Below, piece after piece: positions 27,254 through 35,537 of a stretch of 64,000 nucleotides of DNA; the first letter of the stretch is position 1, and each line of letters begins with the position of its first letter. Under the pieces are notes generated by a model that saw nothing but the letters and a program-made list of their open reading frames with translations, was not told the origin of the DNA and made no database searches. Made by a program: the position numbers and the translations under genes. Origin of the DNA: Aldehydirespirator sp965117015 (GTDB taxonomy: Bacteria; Actinomycetota; Acidimicrobiia; Acidimicrobiales; Aldehydirespiratoraceae); the NCBI GenBank assembly GCA_965117015.1, contig OZ220747.1:2170001-2234000 (forward strand), written 5' to 3'.

Positions 27254-28234
27254 ATGGCCTTCTCGCTGATCCGCTTCAACTTCGTGTCGCCCGACCCCAC
27301 CGACGGGGAGGCGATGAGCGACCGGTACCGGGCCGGGCTGGAGATCGCCCGCTACGCCGACAGCCACGGCTTCAACGCGGTTTCGCTGGAGGAGCATCAC
27401 AGCAGCCCCATGGCGTGGTGCCCCACGCCCCTGGTCAACGCGGCCATGATCCTGTCGAGTACCGACAACCTCATGGTCACCATCTCCGCCCTGCTGCTGC
27501 CCCTGCACGACCCGATCCGGGCCGCCGAGGACATCGCGGTCATCGACCTGGTCAGCCCGGGCCGGCTCGTGATCGTCACCGGCCTCGGCTACCGGCCGGT
27601 GGAGTACGCCGCGATGGGCAAGGAGTGGAAGCGTCGGGGCAAGGTCCTCGACGAGGCCCTCGAAGTGATGCTCACCGCCTGGAAGGGCGAGCCCTTCGAG
27701 CACAACGGCGAGACCGTGCAGGTGCTGCCCATGCCCCGCACCCGGCCCCATCCCATGGTGCTGGTGGGCGGATCGTCGCCCGCGGCTGCCCGGCGGGCCG
27801 CCCGGCTCGGCCTGCCCATGCAGCTCCCCGGCCAGTTCGGTGAGATCGAGGCCCTCTACTACGCCGAGTGCGAGCGCCACGGCACGGCCGGCTTCTGCAT
27901 CGCGCCCGACAACGTGGTCATGCTGAACGTGGCCGAGGACCCCGACCGGGTCTGGGCCGAGCACGGCGAGTGCTTCATGCTGGAGGCCATGACCTACAAG
28001 GGCTGGCAGCCGCCGGGGCAGACCTCGGCGGTGTGCTCCAAGGCCACCACTGTCGAGGAGCTGCGAGCCGAGGGCATCTACCGTGTGCTCACGCCCGCCG
28101 ATGCGGTGGATCTGGCCCGCAGCACTGGGACGCTCGCCCTTCACCCGCTGGTGGGCGGCATGCCGATCGACGAGGCCTGGTCGAGCGTCCATCTGACGGC
28201 TGAACAAGTGCTGCCCGCTCTGGCAGACTGCTAG
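27254..28234 (+). CDS. Luciferase-like (LLM) flavin/F420-dependent oxidoreductase
   Basis: 326 residues, TIM-barrel luciferase-like family. Seen are DSHGFNAVSLEEHHSSPMAW near 38, PLHDPIRAAEDIAVIDLVSPGRLVIVTGLGYRP near 80-115 and PMVLVGGSSPAAARRAARLGLP near 165. Members use FMNH2 or reduced F420; the presence of cofC in the window makes F420 possible. A CAGACT box six bases before the ATG may be a leaderless -10 element. The substrate is unknown. It follows leuA by 52 bases on the same strand but probably has its own promoter. Confidence 0.85.
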   Translation: MAFSLIRFNFVSPDPTDGEAMSDRYRAGLEIARYADSHGFNAVSLEEHHSSPMAWCPTPLVNAAMILSSTDNLMVTISALLLPLHDPIRAAEDIAVIDLVSPGRLVIVTGLGYRPVEYAAMGKEWKRRGKVLDEALEVMLTAWKGEPFEHNGETVQVLPMPRTRPHPMVLVGGSSPAAARRAARLGLPMQLPGQFGEIEALYYAECERHGTAGFCIAPDNVVMLNVAEDPDRVWAEHGECFMLEAMTYKGWQPPGQTSAVCSKATTVEELRAEGIYRVLTPADAVDLARSTGTLALHPLVGGMPIDEAWSSVHLTAEQVLPALADC

Positions 28235-28280
28235 AGGCCGAGCGGATGGCAGTACTCTCGGGGACTTCGAGGGGCTGTGA

Positions 28281-28330
28281 GCGAGGCCGTGGCCCGAGCG
28301 GCCCGTGAGCGAAGCGAACAAGAGCGGGAA
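28281..28330 (+). repeat. Interspersed 50-base repeat, copy A
   Basis: A 50-base element beginning GCGAGGCCGTGGCCCGAGCG and ending GCGAACAAGAGCGGGAA. Near-identical copies occur at 30596-30788 (three tandem, inverted), 33141-33189 (inverted) and 44457-44506 (direct). It can form a GGCCG/CGGCC stem. It sits between the LLM gene and the second enoyl-CoA hydratase gene, just upstream of the latter's ribosome site. Confidence 0.8.
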
Positions 28331-28352
28331 AGACACGACACGGGAGATCCAG

Positions 28353-29132
28353 ATGGACTACCAGAACCTGCTGTACAAGCGTGACGACCGCTACGTGACG
28401 ATCACCCTCAACCGGCCCGAGCGGCGTAACTGCCTGTCGTCGGAGATGCTCGCCGAGCTCGACGACGCCCTGAGGGCCACCGCCGCCGAGGGCGATGTGG
28501 CCGGGGTGGTGCTGGCAGCCAACGGGCCGGTGTTCTCCTCCGGCCACGACCTGGCCGAGATGGCCGAGATGACCGAGGCCGACCTGCGAGAGCTGTTCGC
28601 CCTGTGCACCTCGGCCATGACCGCCATGGCCGAGATACCCCAGGTGGTGGTGGCCAAGGTTCATGCCCTGGCCACCGCGGCCGGCGCCCAGCTGGCGGCC
28701 AGCGCCGACCTGATCGTGGCCAGCACCGAGGCCGCTTTCGCCACCCCCGGCGGCAAGGGAGGGCTGTTCTGCCACACCCCGATGGTGGCGGTGGCCCGGC
28801 CTCTGGGCCGCAAGCGGGCCGTCGAGATGGCTCTCACCGGTGACACCATCGACGCGGCCACCGCGCTCGAGTGGGGGCTCGTCAACCGGGTGGTGCCACC
28901 GGCGGAGCTCGACGAGGCCACCATGGACCTGCTGGGCCGGGCCACCCGGGGCAGCCGCTACGCCAAAGGCATCGGCAAGCAGACCCTCTACGCCCAGATG
29001 GACATGGCCGTCGACGATGCCTACGAGCTGGCCATGGACGTGATGGCGACCAACGCGGCCCGCGGCGACGGCGCCGAGTGGCCCAAGGCCTTCATCGAGA
29101 AGCGCCGCCCCGTCTGGACCCACACCGGATAG
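28353..29132 (+). CDS. Enoyl-CoA hydratase/isomerase family protein
   Basis: 259 residues from the ATG giving MDYQNLLYKRDDRYVTITLN. Crotonase fold, with oxyanion-hole segments FSSGHDLAEMAEM near 67-80 and ATAAGAQLAASADL near 112-125. The first catalytic Glu position is Ala/Gln here and the second region reads TPGGKGGLFCHTP, so it lacks the two-Glu pattern of hydratases. It is more likely an ECHDC3-like or other non-hydratase member. No close functional partner is adjacent. Confidence 0.85.
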   Translation: MDYQNLLYKRDDRYVTITLNRPERRNCLSSEMLAELDDALRATAAEGDVAGVVLAANGPVFSSGHDLAEMAEMTEADLRELFALCTSAMTAMAEIPQVVVAKVHALATAAGAQLAASADLIVASTEAAFATPGGKGGLFCHTPMVAVARPLGRKRAVEMALTGDTIDAATALEWGLVNRVVPPAELDEATMDLLGRATRGSRYAKGIGKQTLYAQMDMAVDDAYELAMDVMATNAARGDGAEWPKAFIEKRRPVWTHTG

Positions 29133-29165
29133 CCCGCCGGCGGGTGCCCCAGCGGCCGTCGGCGG

Positions 29166-30503
29166 TCAGCGGCCGTCCACTGACCAGTGCCAGGGCTCGC
29201 TGGGGAGGTTCTTGAGACCGAACTGGGGGGCGAGACGCTGGAGCGCCTGGAACACGGCGCTATTGCGGCTGGTAATGAGCCGGCCGTTGTTCGTCAGGTC
29301 GATGGCCAAGCCCCTCTCGTGGTTGCTCCGGCCCGGCCGAGCGGTGGGGGGCCGGCAGGTGCTTGACGGCTTGCTCCAGACTTCCCATTCCGACGTGCCG
29401 CAGTTGGACCGGCGCAGGTTGATCTGCTCCTGAGCGGTCCGGTATCCCCAACCGCCCAGGTTGAAGCCCTCCGCCTCCATGGCCGCCACCAGGCCCTCGA
29501 CCGCGTCCGCGATCTGCGTGTGAACCTCGAAGCCCCGCACCCACACCAGCGGCAAGTCGGTATCGGACGGATCCACCGAATCGGCCAGTGCCCGTCCCTC
29601 GGCCGCCTCCTGCTCGGCCCTGAGACGGGCCTCCTCGGCTCTGCGCCGGGCCTCCTCCGCCCGGCGGCGGGCCTCCTCCTCGGCCCGCTGACGTTCCAGG
29701 GCCGCCGCGATCTTGCGCTCGGTCGCCTCGATCTCCGCGGCCAGGTCCGCGTCCAGCTGCCTGATCGTCTGGACCTCGTAGAGCCGCCTCTCGACCCGCT
29801 CCTCGGCCGCCACCGACAACTCGGCCTCTCGGTCGACGGCCGTTCGCAGGTCGGCGAGGATCAGGGCCGCCGCCCGGCGATGGGTCTCAGCCGCGTCGGC
29901 TGCTTCGACGGCTTGGAGCCGCCAGCGCTCCAACTCTTCGCCTATCCGGCGCAACTCGTCGATGTCGTCGATGCGGCTGCCGGCGGCGAATCCGGCCAGG
30001 GCCTCCTCGCGGGCGTTCTGCCACGGGTCGGAGCCGAGCACGCTGAACGTCCCGGTCGGCGCTTGGAACGAGACGTACGACTCGATCACCGCCTCTCGCA
30101 GACCCTCCTGGGTGGCGAGCAGTTCGTCCTCAAGCTCCGAGATCCTGGCTTCGGCCTCCTTCACCACGGCCTCGGCGTCGGCCACTGCCCGCTCGGCCTC
30201 GTCGAGGGCGGCCTGCTGGGCGTCGACCGACGCCTGCGCCTTGTTGAGAGCGTCGATCAGGTCCTCGGCCTCGGCCGTGGCCGCGTCGAGGCTCCCGGCC
30301 GCAGCCTCCGCCGCCCTGTCCAGCTCCTCGCGCTGGGCCTTGGTGTCCCTGACGACCTGGCGGCTCTGCCTGATGATCTCCTCGTCGCTCTGGGCGGAGG
30401 CGGAGCCCGCCGCGGCCGCGACCGTCAACAGGAGAGCGAGCACGGCCAGCCCGCGGCGTCGGCGGGCCGGACGAAGCGAACGGCAGGGGGATCTCACGGT
30501 CAT
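29166..30503 (-). CDS. Secreted coiled-coil protein with M15 (VanY-type) D,D-carboxypeptidase domain
   Basis: 445 residues from ATG. An Arg-rich N-terminus and a hydrophobic run (LAVLALLLTVAAAAGSASAQ) form a signal peptide. Residues about 45-290 are long Ala/Glu-rich coiled coils ending in Arg/Glu/Ala repeats (EEARRRAEEARRRAEEARLR). The C-terminal about 130 residues carry peptidase M15 motifs: SNHERGLAIDL (zinc His and Asp) and EPWHWS (catalytic Glu, zinc His). A periplasmic or cell-wall peptidase trimming D-Ala ends of peptidoglycan, with the coiled coil as a spacer or scaffold as in division-linked hydrolases. Divergent from the LLM gene across a tandem repeat. Confidence 0.85.
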   Translation of the reverse strand: MTVRSPCRSLRPARRRRGLAVLALLLTVAAAAGSASAQSDEEIIRQSRQVVRDTKAQREELDRAAEAAAGSLDAATAEAEDLIDALNKAQASVDAQQAALDEAERAVADAEAVVKEAEARISELEDELLATQEGLREAVIESYVSFQAPTGTFSVLGSDPWQNAREEALAGFAAGSRIDDIDELRRIGEELERWRLQAVEAADAAETHRRAAALILADLRTAVDREAELSVAAEERVERRLYEVQTIRQLDADLAAEIEATERKIAAALERQRAEEEARRRAEEARRRAEEARLRAEQEAAEGRALADSVDPSDTDLPLVWVRGFEVHTQIADAVEGLVAAMEAEGFNLGGWGYRTAQEQINLRRSNCGTSEWEVWSKPSSTCRPPTARPGRSNHERGLAIDLTNNGRLITSRNSAVFQALQRLAPQFGLKNLPSEPWHWSVDGR

Positions 30504-30809
30504 GGTGTTGTCACCGCCCGCCAAGAACCGCGCCCAAGCTACCAGGACCGGACCCGGCGGATGCCGTCGGCGGCGGCCGGCGGGTTGTGAGGCGGTTCAT
30601 GCCCGCTCTTGTTCGCTGCGCTCACGGGCCGCTCGGGCCACGGCCTCGCAAGCTCGGCGGTTCATGCCCGCTCTTGTTCGCTGCGCTCACGGGCCGCTCG
30701 GGCCACGGCCTCGCAAGCTCGGCGGTTCATGCCCGCTCTTGTTCGCTGCGCTCACGGGGCCGCTCGGGCCACGGCCTCGCAAGCTCGGCCTCTGGGTAGC
30801 GTGCCCGGC
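30504..30809. other. Intergenic region with tandem repeat and leaderless promoter
   Basis: About 305 bases between divergent genes. Almost two thirds is the threefold 65-base repeat; the right end holds TAGCGT (30797-30802), seven bases before the GTG of the LLM gene. No gene is supported: the open frames across it are repeat-derived. Confidence 0.6.
30596..30788 (-). repeat. Three tandem 65-base units containing the interspersed repeat (copies B1-B3)
   Basis: Units start at 30596, 30661 and 30726, each beginning TTCATGCCCGCTCTTG. Each holds the interspersed repeat in inverted orientation plus a linker (AAGCTCGGCGG). The first two are identical; the third has one extra G in the GGGCC run and a different end. 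The exact 65-base period shows recent tandem duplication. Confidence 0.88.
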
Positions 30810-31823
30810 GTGCAACTCGGTCTGACGCTGGGTTACTGGGGTCGGGCCATGCCCGACGGTGTGGTGGAGTTGGCCGCCGCAGCCGAGCGGGCCGGGTTCG
30901 ACGCGGCCTGGACCGGCGAGTCCTGGGGCTCTGACGCGTTCTCGCCGCTCGTGCTGATCGCCGCGGCCACCGAGCGGATCCGGCTCGGTACCGGCGTCGT
31001 GCAGATCGCGGCCCGGACCCCCACCGCCACCGCCATGCACGCCGTCACCCTCGACCACATATCCGGCGGGCGGGCGATCCTCGGGCTGGGCGTCTCCGGA
31101 CCCCAGGTGGTGGAGGGCTGGTACGGCCGGCCCTCGCAGCGGCCCCTGGCCCGCACCCGCGAGTACGTCGAGATCCTGCGGCGCGTCTTCGAGCGCAGCG
31201 GCCCACTCGAATTCGCCGGGGAGCACTTCCAGCACCCCTACACCGGTCCAGGCGCCGAGGGTCTCGGCAAACCGCTCAAGGTCATGACCCACCCGCTGCG
31301 ACCCATCCCAATCTGGATCGGCGCCGAGGGACCCCGCAACGTGGCCCAGACCGTCGACATCGCCGACGGCTGGCTCCCGCTGTACTACTCGCCGATGCGC
31401 CCCGAGGTGTACGCCTCGCAGCTCGCTGCTGCCCCCGAGGGCTTCGAGATCGCGGTGCACACGACGCTGAGGGTGTGCGACCTCAACAGCATGGCCGACG
31501 CCCTGTGGCCGGTGAGGGCCAGCCTGGGCTTCTACATCGGCGGCATGGGGGCCGAGGGCCAGAACTACCACACCAAGCTGATGGCCCGGATGGGATACGA
31601 GGAGGCGGCCTACGAGGTCCAGCGACTGTTCCTCGAGGGGCGCCGGGACGAGGCCATCGCGGCCGTGCCGGAGGAGTTCGCCGATGAGATCTCCCTGGTC
31701 GGCCCGGTCGAGCGCATCCGGGAGCGGCTGCAGGCCTGGGGGGAGTCGCCGGTCACGATGCTGAACGTGGCCGCCCGTTCCGAGCAGGAGTGCCGCCAGG
31801 CGGCGGAACTCGTCAAGGGCTGA
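30810..31823 (+). CDS. LLM class F420-dependent oxidoreductase
   Basis: 337 residues from the GTG at 30810, seven bases after TAGCGT; the upstream part of the open frame is only repeat sequence. Luciferase-like TIM barrel: QLGLTLGYWGRAMPDGVVEL at the N-terminus, ERAGFDAAWTGESWGSDAFSP near 30-50, IRLGTGVVQIAARTPTATAM near 65-85 and RPIPIWIGAEGPRNVAQT near 175. These features match F420-dependent actinobacterial members. The reaction could be on a sugar phosphate, alcohol or enone; it cannot be assigned. Convergent with another LLM gene. Confidence 0.88.
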   Translation: MQLGLTLGYWGRAMPDGVVELAAAAERAGFDAAWTGESWGSDAFSPLVLIAAATERIRLGTGVVQIAARTPTATAMHAVTLDHISGGRAILGLGVSGPQVVEGWYGRPSQRPLARTREYVEILRRVFERSGPLEFAGEHFQHPYTGPGAEGLGKPLKVMTHPLRPIPIWIGAEGPRNVAQTVDIADGWLPLYYSPMRPEVYASQLAAAPEGFEIAVHTTLRVCDLNSMADALWPVRASLGFYIGGMGAEGQNYHTKLMARMGYEEAAYEVQRLFLEGRRDEAIAAVPEEFADEISLVGPVERIRERLQAWGESPVTMLNVAARSEQECRQAAELVKG

Positions 31824-31862
31824 GACACCCCCGACCTCGCGACTGTCCTCCCGGAGCGGCGC

Positions 31863-33077
31863 TCAGTGCCGGTAGGGGATCGGCATCGACGCGCTGGGAG
31901 GCGGAGTCGTCTTGATGTCCGGCGGTTCGGCGTTCCACTCCGGGTACTTGCGCACCGCGTTGGCCCGGTACTTCTCGGTGGAGTGCACCCGGTCGGGGTC
32001 GAACTCCGGGATCACCTGGTCGCCGAAGACCTCGATCATCTCTAGGATCTCCTCGTACTCGAAGCCCTCGTTGGGCAGGCCGAACACCAGCTGGTCGGTG
32101 CCCACGGCCACATAGGACTTCTCCAGCTGCTCGCACACCTCCTCGGGCGTGCCGCACAGCATGTAGCCGGCGTCGATGGCGAAGTCGAGGGTGGCCTCGT
32201 CGGGCAGGCCGGTGGGTGGCTCGGGCCAGGTGGGGGCGCCCTCCCGCTTGGGGATGGTGTCGTGGTACAGGCACACCATCGAGTACAGGTAGCCCCGGCC
32301 GTGCATCAGGGCGATCTCCCGGGCCCGGTCGCGGTCCTCGAGGCAGATGACGGCGTTGGTCATCATCACGTTGTCGTTCATGTATGAGCCGTGGGGCTCT
32401 GAGCACTCGGCGACGGCCTCCTTGTAGCTGTCGATGCGGCCCCTGAGGGCGGGCGCGGGCTCGAAGTTGAAGGCGATCGCGCCGATGCCCATGCTGCCGG
32501 CGGTGGCGAACGTGGCCGGGTTGCCGCAGGCCACCCACAGCGGCGGGTGGGTGCCGTCGAGGGGCTTGGGGAGGATGTTGTGGTTGGACGGCACATGGAA
32601 GTGCTCGCCCTCGTAGGAGTAGTCCCGCTGGGCCCACATGCGGGGTATCTCGGCCATCACCTCGTTCCACATGGCCTTGGTCTCGGAGGTGACGGTGCTG
32701 TTGAAGGTGGCCACCTCGTGGCTGCCGGCGCCCCGGCCGGTGCCGAACTCGAAGCGTCCCTCGCAGAAGTGGTCGAGCATGGCGGCCCGCTCGGCGATGC
32801 GAACCGGATGCTCCTTGGTGGTGGGCAGGCTGGTGATGGCGGTGCCCAGGTGGATGTAGTCGGTCTGGGCCGCGATCCAGCCGATCATCACCTCCGGTGC
32901 CGACATGTGGCTGTACTCGGTGAGGCAGTGATGCTCCCCGAACCAGGCGAACTTCCAGTTGTGCTTGTCGGCCAGGATCGGGTACGACGCCTCGCGCATC
33001 AGCATGAGGTGCTCGTGCTCAGGAATGTGCGCCGACGGGCCCGGTATGTAGCCGTTCTGGAATATCCCGAACTCCAT
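31863..33077 (-). CDS. LLM class flavin-dependent oxidoreductase, monooxygenase-like
   Basis: 404 residues with a strong ribosome site (AGGGAGGG before the ATG). Luciferase-type features: FAWFGEHHCLTEYSHMSAPE near 45, IHLGTAITSLPTTKEHPVRIAERAAMLDHFCEGRFEFGTGRG near 75-115 and HPPLWVACGNPATFATAGSMG near 180. It is longer than the F420 reductases in the window and closer to flavin-dependent bacterial-luciferase-like monooxygenases. It is transcribed alone, away from the methyltransferase gene, with a repeat copy between them. Confidence 0.86.
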   Translation of the reverse strand: MEFGIFQNGYIPGPSAHIPEHEHLMLMREASYPILADKHNWKFAWFGEHHCLTEYSHMSAPEVMIGWIAAQTDYIHLGTAITSLPTTKEHPVRIAERAAMLDHFCEGRFEFGTGRGAGSHEVATFNSTVTSETKAMWNEVMAEIPRMWAQRDYSYEGEHFHVPSNHNILPKPLDGTHPPLWVACGNPATFATAGSMGIGAIAFNFEPAPALRGRIDSYKEAVAECSEPHGSYMNDNVMMTNAVICLEDRDRAREIALMHGRGYLYSMVCLYHDTIPKREGAPTWPEPPTGLPDEATLDFAIDAGYMLCGTPEEVCEQLEKSYVAVGTDQLVFGLPNEGFEYEEILEMIEVFGDQVIPEFDPDRVHSTEKYRANAVRKYPEWNAEPPDIKTTPPPSASMPIPYRH

Positions 33078-33140
33078 GAACCCTCCCTGGGTGGACGGCA
33101 GGCAGTAGCGGCTGTCGGTGCCGAGGCTAACGGCGTCACT

Positions 33141-33189
33141 TCCGCTCTTGTTCGCCTTCGCTCACGGGCCGCTCGGGCCACGGCCTCGC
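33141..33189 (-). repeat. Interspersed 50-base repeat, copy C
   Basis: Inverted copy of the element (reading TCCGCTCTTGTTCGCCTTCG onward to CGGCCTCGC). It differs from copy A by a few bases near TTCGCCTTCGC. It lies between divergent genes, upstream of the methyltransferase promoter. Confidence 0.8.
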
Positions 33190-33265
33190 TATGCGCCTCG
33201 CGGAAGACTCCGATGGATCGTTCCCTGTCCGCTCGGCCTCCGGCCGCTGCCCTGGCCGGCCCGGT

Positions 33266-33271
33266 TAGGGT
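33266..33271 (+). promoter_or_regulatory. Leaderless -10 box for the methyltransferase gene
   Basis: TAGGGT ends seven bases before the ATG at 33279, with no ribosome site between. The same spacing is seen before gpsA (TAGGGT), the LLM gene at 30810 (TAGCGT) and the radical SAM gene at 57969 (TAGGAA). Confidence 0.55.
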
Positions 33272-33278
33272 CGGCTAG

Positions 33279-33881
33279 ATGAGTCGTTGGTGGGAGATCG
33301 GCGGGGCGGCCCGGAGCGATGTCTACGACGACCGCTGGCGGCGCATGGAGGAACGGGGCGAGTGGGTCCACGGCGAGGCCGATCTGGTGAGTTGGTTCGA
33401 GCCGGTCTCGGTGCTGGACGCCGGCTGCGGCACGGGCCGGGTCGCCATCGAGCTCGACCGCCGGGGCATCGACGTCGTGGGCGTGGACCTGGACGCCCGG
33501 ATGCTGGACGAGGCCCGCAGCAAGGCCCCGCACGTGCCGTGGATCCTGGGCGACCTCACCGATGTGGAGATCACTGCGCCCGGCGCGGCCACCGAGAGGC
33601 GACAATTCGACCTGATCGTGCTGGCCGGCAACGTGATGGTGTTCGTGGAGGTCGGCACCGAGGCGGCGATCGTGGCCAACATGGCCCGGCACCTGGGCCC
33701 GGGCGGGCGGCTGGTGTCCGGTTTCCGTCTGGGGCTCAGCCCGCTGACCTTCGACGACTACGACCGGTTCGCCGACGACGCCGGCCTCACCCTGGAGTAT
33801 CGCTGGACCACCTGGGACCGCGAGCCCTTCGACGGCGGCAGCTACGCGGTCACGGTCCACCGCCGGCCGCAGGACGTGTGA
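33279..33881 (+). CDS. Class I SAM-dependent methyltransferase
   Basis: 200 residues. Motif I VLDAGCGTGRVAIELDRRG at about 45-63, motif II GVDLDARMLDEARSKAP near 68, a central FDLIVLAGNVMVF near 110 and GPGGRLVSGFRL near 145. A small-molecule methyltransferase; acceptor unknown. A TAGGGT box is seven bases before the ATG, so the mRNA is probably leaderless. The last codon overlaps the GTG of the inositol-phosphatase-like gene. Confidence 0.85.
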   Translation: MSRWWEIGGAARSDVYDDRWRRMEERGEWVHGEADLVSWFEPVSVLDAGCGTGRVAIELDRRGIDVVGVDLDARMLDEARSKAPHVPWILGDLTDVEITAPGAATERRQFDLIVLAGNVMVFVEVGTEAAIVANMARHLGPGGRLVSGFRLGLSPLTFDDYDRFADDAGLTLEYRWTTWDREPFDGGSYAVTVHRRPQDV

Positions 33882-34618
33882 GGACCATCGACGATCACGC
33901 GCTGGCGGCGCGGCTGGCTCACGAGTGCGGCCAGCGGCTGATCGAGCTGCTACACGACCCGTCGGCGCCGTCCGGCTGGGGGCTGGAGGACGCCGGCGAC
34001 CGGCAGGCCCACGAGTTCCTCACCCGGGAGTTGGCCCGCCTGCGGCCCGGTGACGCGGTGCTGTCGGAGGAGGGCCGCGACGACCGGCGACGGCTCGACG
34101 CCGATCGGGTCTGGATCCTCGACCCGATCGACGGCTCCTACGACTTCGGTGTGACCGGGGCGTGGTCCGTGCATGTGGCGCTGTGCGAGTTGGGCGTGCC
34201 GGCCGCGGGCGCGGTGGCCGTGCCCGCGTGGGGCACCACCTTCACGACCGACCCGCCGCCGGAGCCCACGATGTGCCGGGTCGGGCGGCGCCGGGTGGTG
34301 GTGGCCAGGTCGCGGGGCTACAGCGACGGCCGCATGCTGGCCCAGCGCCTCGACGCCGAAGTGGTGGCCATGGGCTCCGCCGGGGTCAAGGCGATGGCGG
34401 TGGTGCGGGGCGAGATGGACGCCTACGTACACGCCGGCGGGCTGTACGAGTGGGACACCTGCGCGCCGGCCGCGGTGGCCCTGGCCGCCGGCCTGCACGC
34501 CTCGTGCGCCGACGGCTCGCCCCTGCGGTTCAACAACCCGCGCCCGCACACGCCCGGGCTGGTCATCTGCCGACCCGACTTCGCCGACGAACTGTTGGGG
34601 GCCCTCGACGCTGGCTAA
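33878..34618 (+). CDS. Inositol monophosphatase family protein (CysQ-like)
   Basis: 246 residues from a GTG that overlaps the methyltransferase stop. Mg-dependent phosphatase fold: LSEEGRDD near 62, the metal-binding WILDPIDGSYDF near 80-91 and the C-terminal YEWDTCAPAAVALAAG near 190-205. Length and motifs fit the CysQ/3'-phosphoadenosine-5'-phosphate phosphatase branch or an inositol/histidinol phosphatase. The DPIDGSYDF form (usual DPLDGTxNF) is slightly divergent. Convergent with, and overlapping by four bases, the diacylglycerol-kinase-like gene. Confidence 0.84.
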   Translation: MRTIDDHALAARLAHECGQRLIELLHDPSAPSGWGLEDAGDRQAHEFLTRELARLRPGDAVLSEEGRDDRRRLDADRVWILDPIDGSYDFGVTGAWSVHVALCELGVPAAGAVAVPAWGTTFTTDPPPEPTMCRVGRRRVVVARSRGYSDGRMLAQRLDAEVVAMGSAGVKAMAVVRGEMDAYVHAGGLYEWDTCAPAAVALAAGLHASCADGSPLRFNNPRPHTPGLVICRPDFADELLGALDAG

Positions 34619-35487
34619 CCGTCGGCGGCGAACTGCACCGCTCCGGGCACGGTCTCCAGCGTGATCGGGGCCGTACCGAACTCCTCGCCGTCGGCGACGA
34701 GGTCCATCTCGCCCTCGATGGTGACGGTGCGCCCCCGCATCATGTGCACGTGGCGATGGCCGACATGGTCGCCCCCGAACACCTTCGGGAGCAGGCGCAG
34801 CATGGTGGCCCGGCCGGCCGGACCCACCGCGCACACGTCGATCAGCCCGTCGGCGGGGTCGGCGTCGGGGCAGATGGCCATGCCGCCCCCGAAGGTCCGC
34901 GTGTTGTTGACCGCGAACAGGGCGCTGCGCAACTCGGTGCGCTGCCCGTCGACGGTGACGGCGAGCTCGCGGTGCCTCAGACCGGGCATGGTCAGCAGCG
35001 TCGCCACCGTGTAGCGGCTCGGCCCCTTCGGGAAGCGCATCCGGTCGGCCCGGACGTTGACGTCCACGCTGAAGCCGCCGGTGACGCTCAAAATCACCCA
35101 CCGTTGCCGGTCGGTGCGCATGACGTCGACAGGCCGGGCCGGGCCCAAGGCCCGTGCTGTGGCCTCCTCGACGCCGAGTCCGAACAACCCGAACGCTCGG
35201 GCGAAGTCGTTGCCGGTTCCCGCGGGCACCAGTCCCAGCACCGCGCCGGTTCCGGCTGCTCCCTGTAGGGCGAGGTGCAGGGTTCCGTCGCCGCCCACCG
35301 CGATCAGCCGCTCCGCGCCGGCGGCGGCCGCCGCCTTGGCCGCCTCGGCCGACTCCTCCGCGGAGGCTCCGCTGATGTCGACCGGCGTGTGGCCGGCCCG
35401 CTCGATCACCCGGCGGACGACCGGCGCGGCAGCCGCAGCCCGACCCCGGCCCCCCCGGGGGCTCACCAGCATATGGACCTCACCCAC
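34615..35487 (-). CDS. Diacylglycerol kinase/sphingosine kinase-like lipid kinase
   Basis: 290 residues from a GTG at 35487, chosen because TAGACC lies seven bases upstream on this strand; an ATG at 35472 is the alternative. DAGK catalytic domain: nucleotide-binding IAVGGDGTLHLAL near 65-78 and LVPAGTGNDFARAFG near 90-104. The C-terminal beta domain holds TFGGGMAICPDADPADGLIDV. It phosphorylates diacylglycerol or a related lipid at the membrane inner face. It follows an SDR gene on the same strand. Confidence 0.87.
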   Translation of the reverse strand: MGEVHMLVSPRGGRGRAAAAAPVVRRVIERAGHTPVDISGASAEESAEAAKAAAAAGAERLIAVGGDGTLHLALQGAAGTGAVLGLVPAGTGNDFARAFGLFGLGVEEATARALGPARPVDVMRTDRQRWVILSVTGGFSVDVNVRADRMRFPKGPSRYTVATLLTMPGLRHRELAVTVDGQRTELRSALFAVNNTRTFGGGMAICPDADPADGLIDVCAVGPAGRATMLRLLPKVFGGDHVGHRHVHMMRGRTVTIEGEMDLVADGEEFGTAPITLETVPGAVQFAADG

Positions 35488-35537
35488 GGCGCCCGGTCTA
35501 GCACCGCCTCGCGGGCACCGCCGCGTATCCAGACTCC

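Noticed and set aside
24352..27300. A 982-codon open frame antisense to leuA and the PAC2 region
   Set aside because: It is an antisense shadow in GC-rich DNA; the encoded protein is His/Gly/Val-rich low-complexity sequence, whereas the opposite strand encodes clear LeuA and PAC2 proteins.
30596..30788. Possible CRISPR-like array
   Set aside because: The three units are adjacent 65-base copies with no unique spacers, and the same core occurs singly elsewhere, so it is a tandem duplication of an interspersed repeat.
30609..30809. N-terminal extension of the LLM oxidoreductase gene through the repeat
   Set aside because: The extra residues are translated repeat (Ser-Leu-Arg-Ser-Arg type) and a -10 box sits just before the GTG at 30810.
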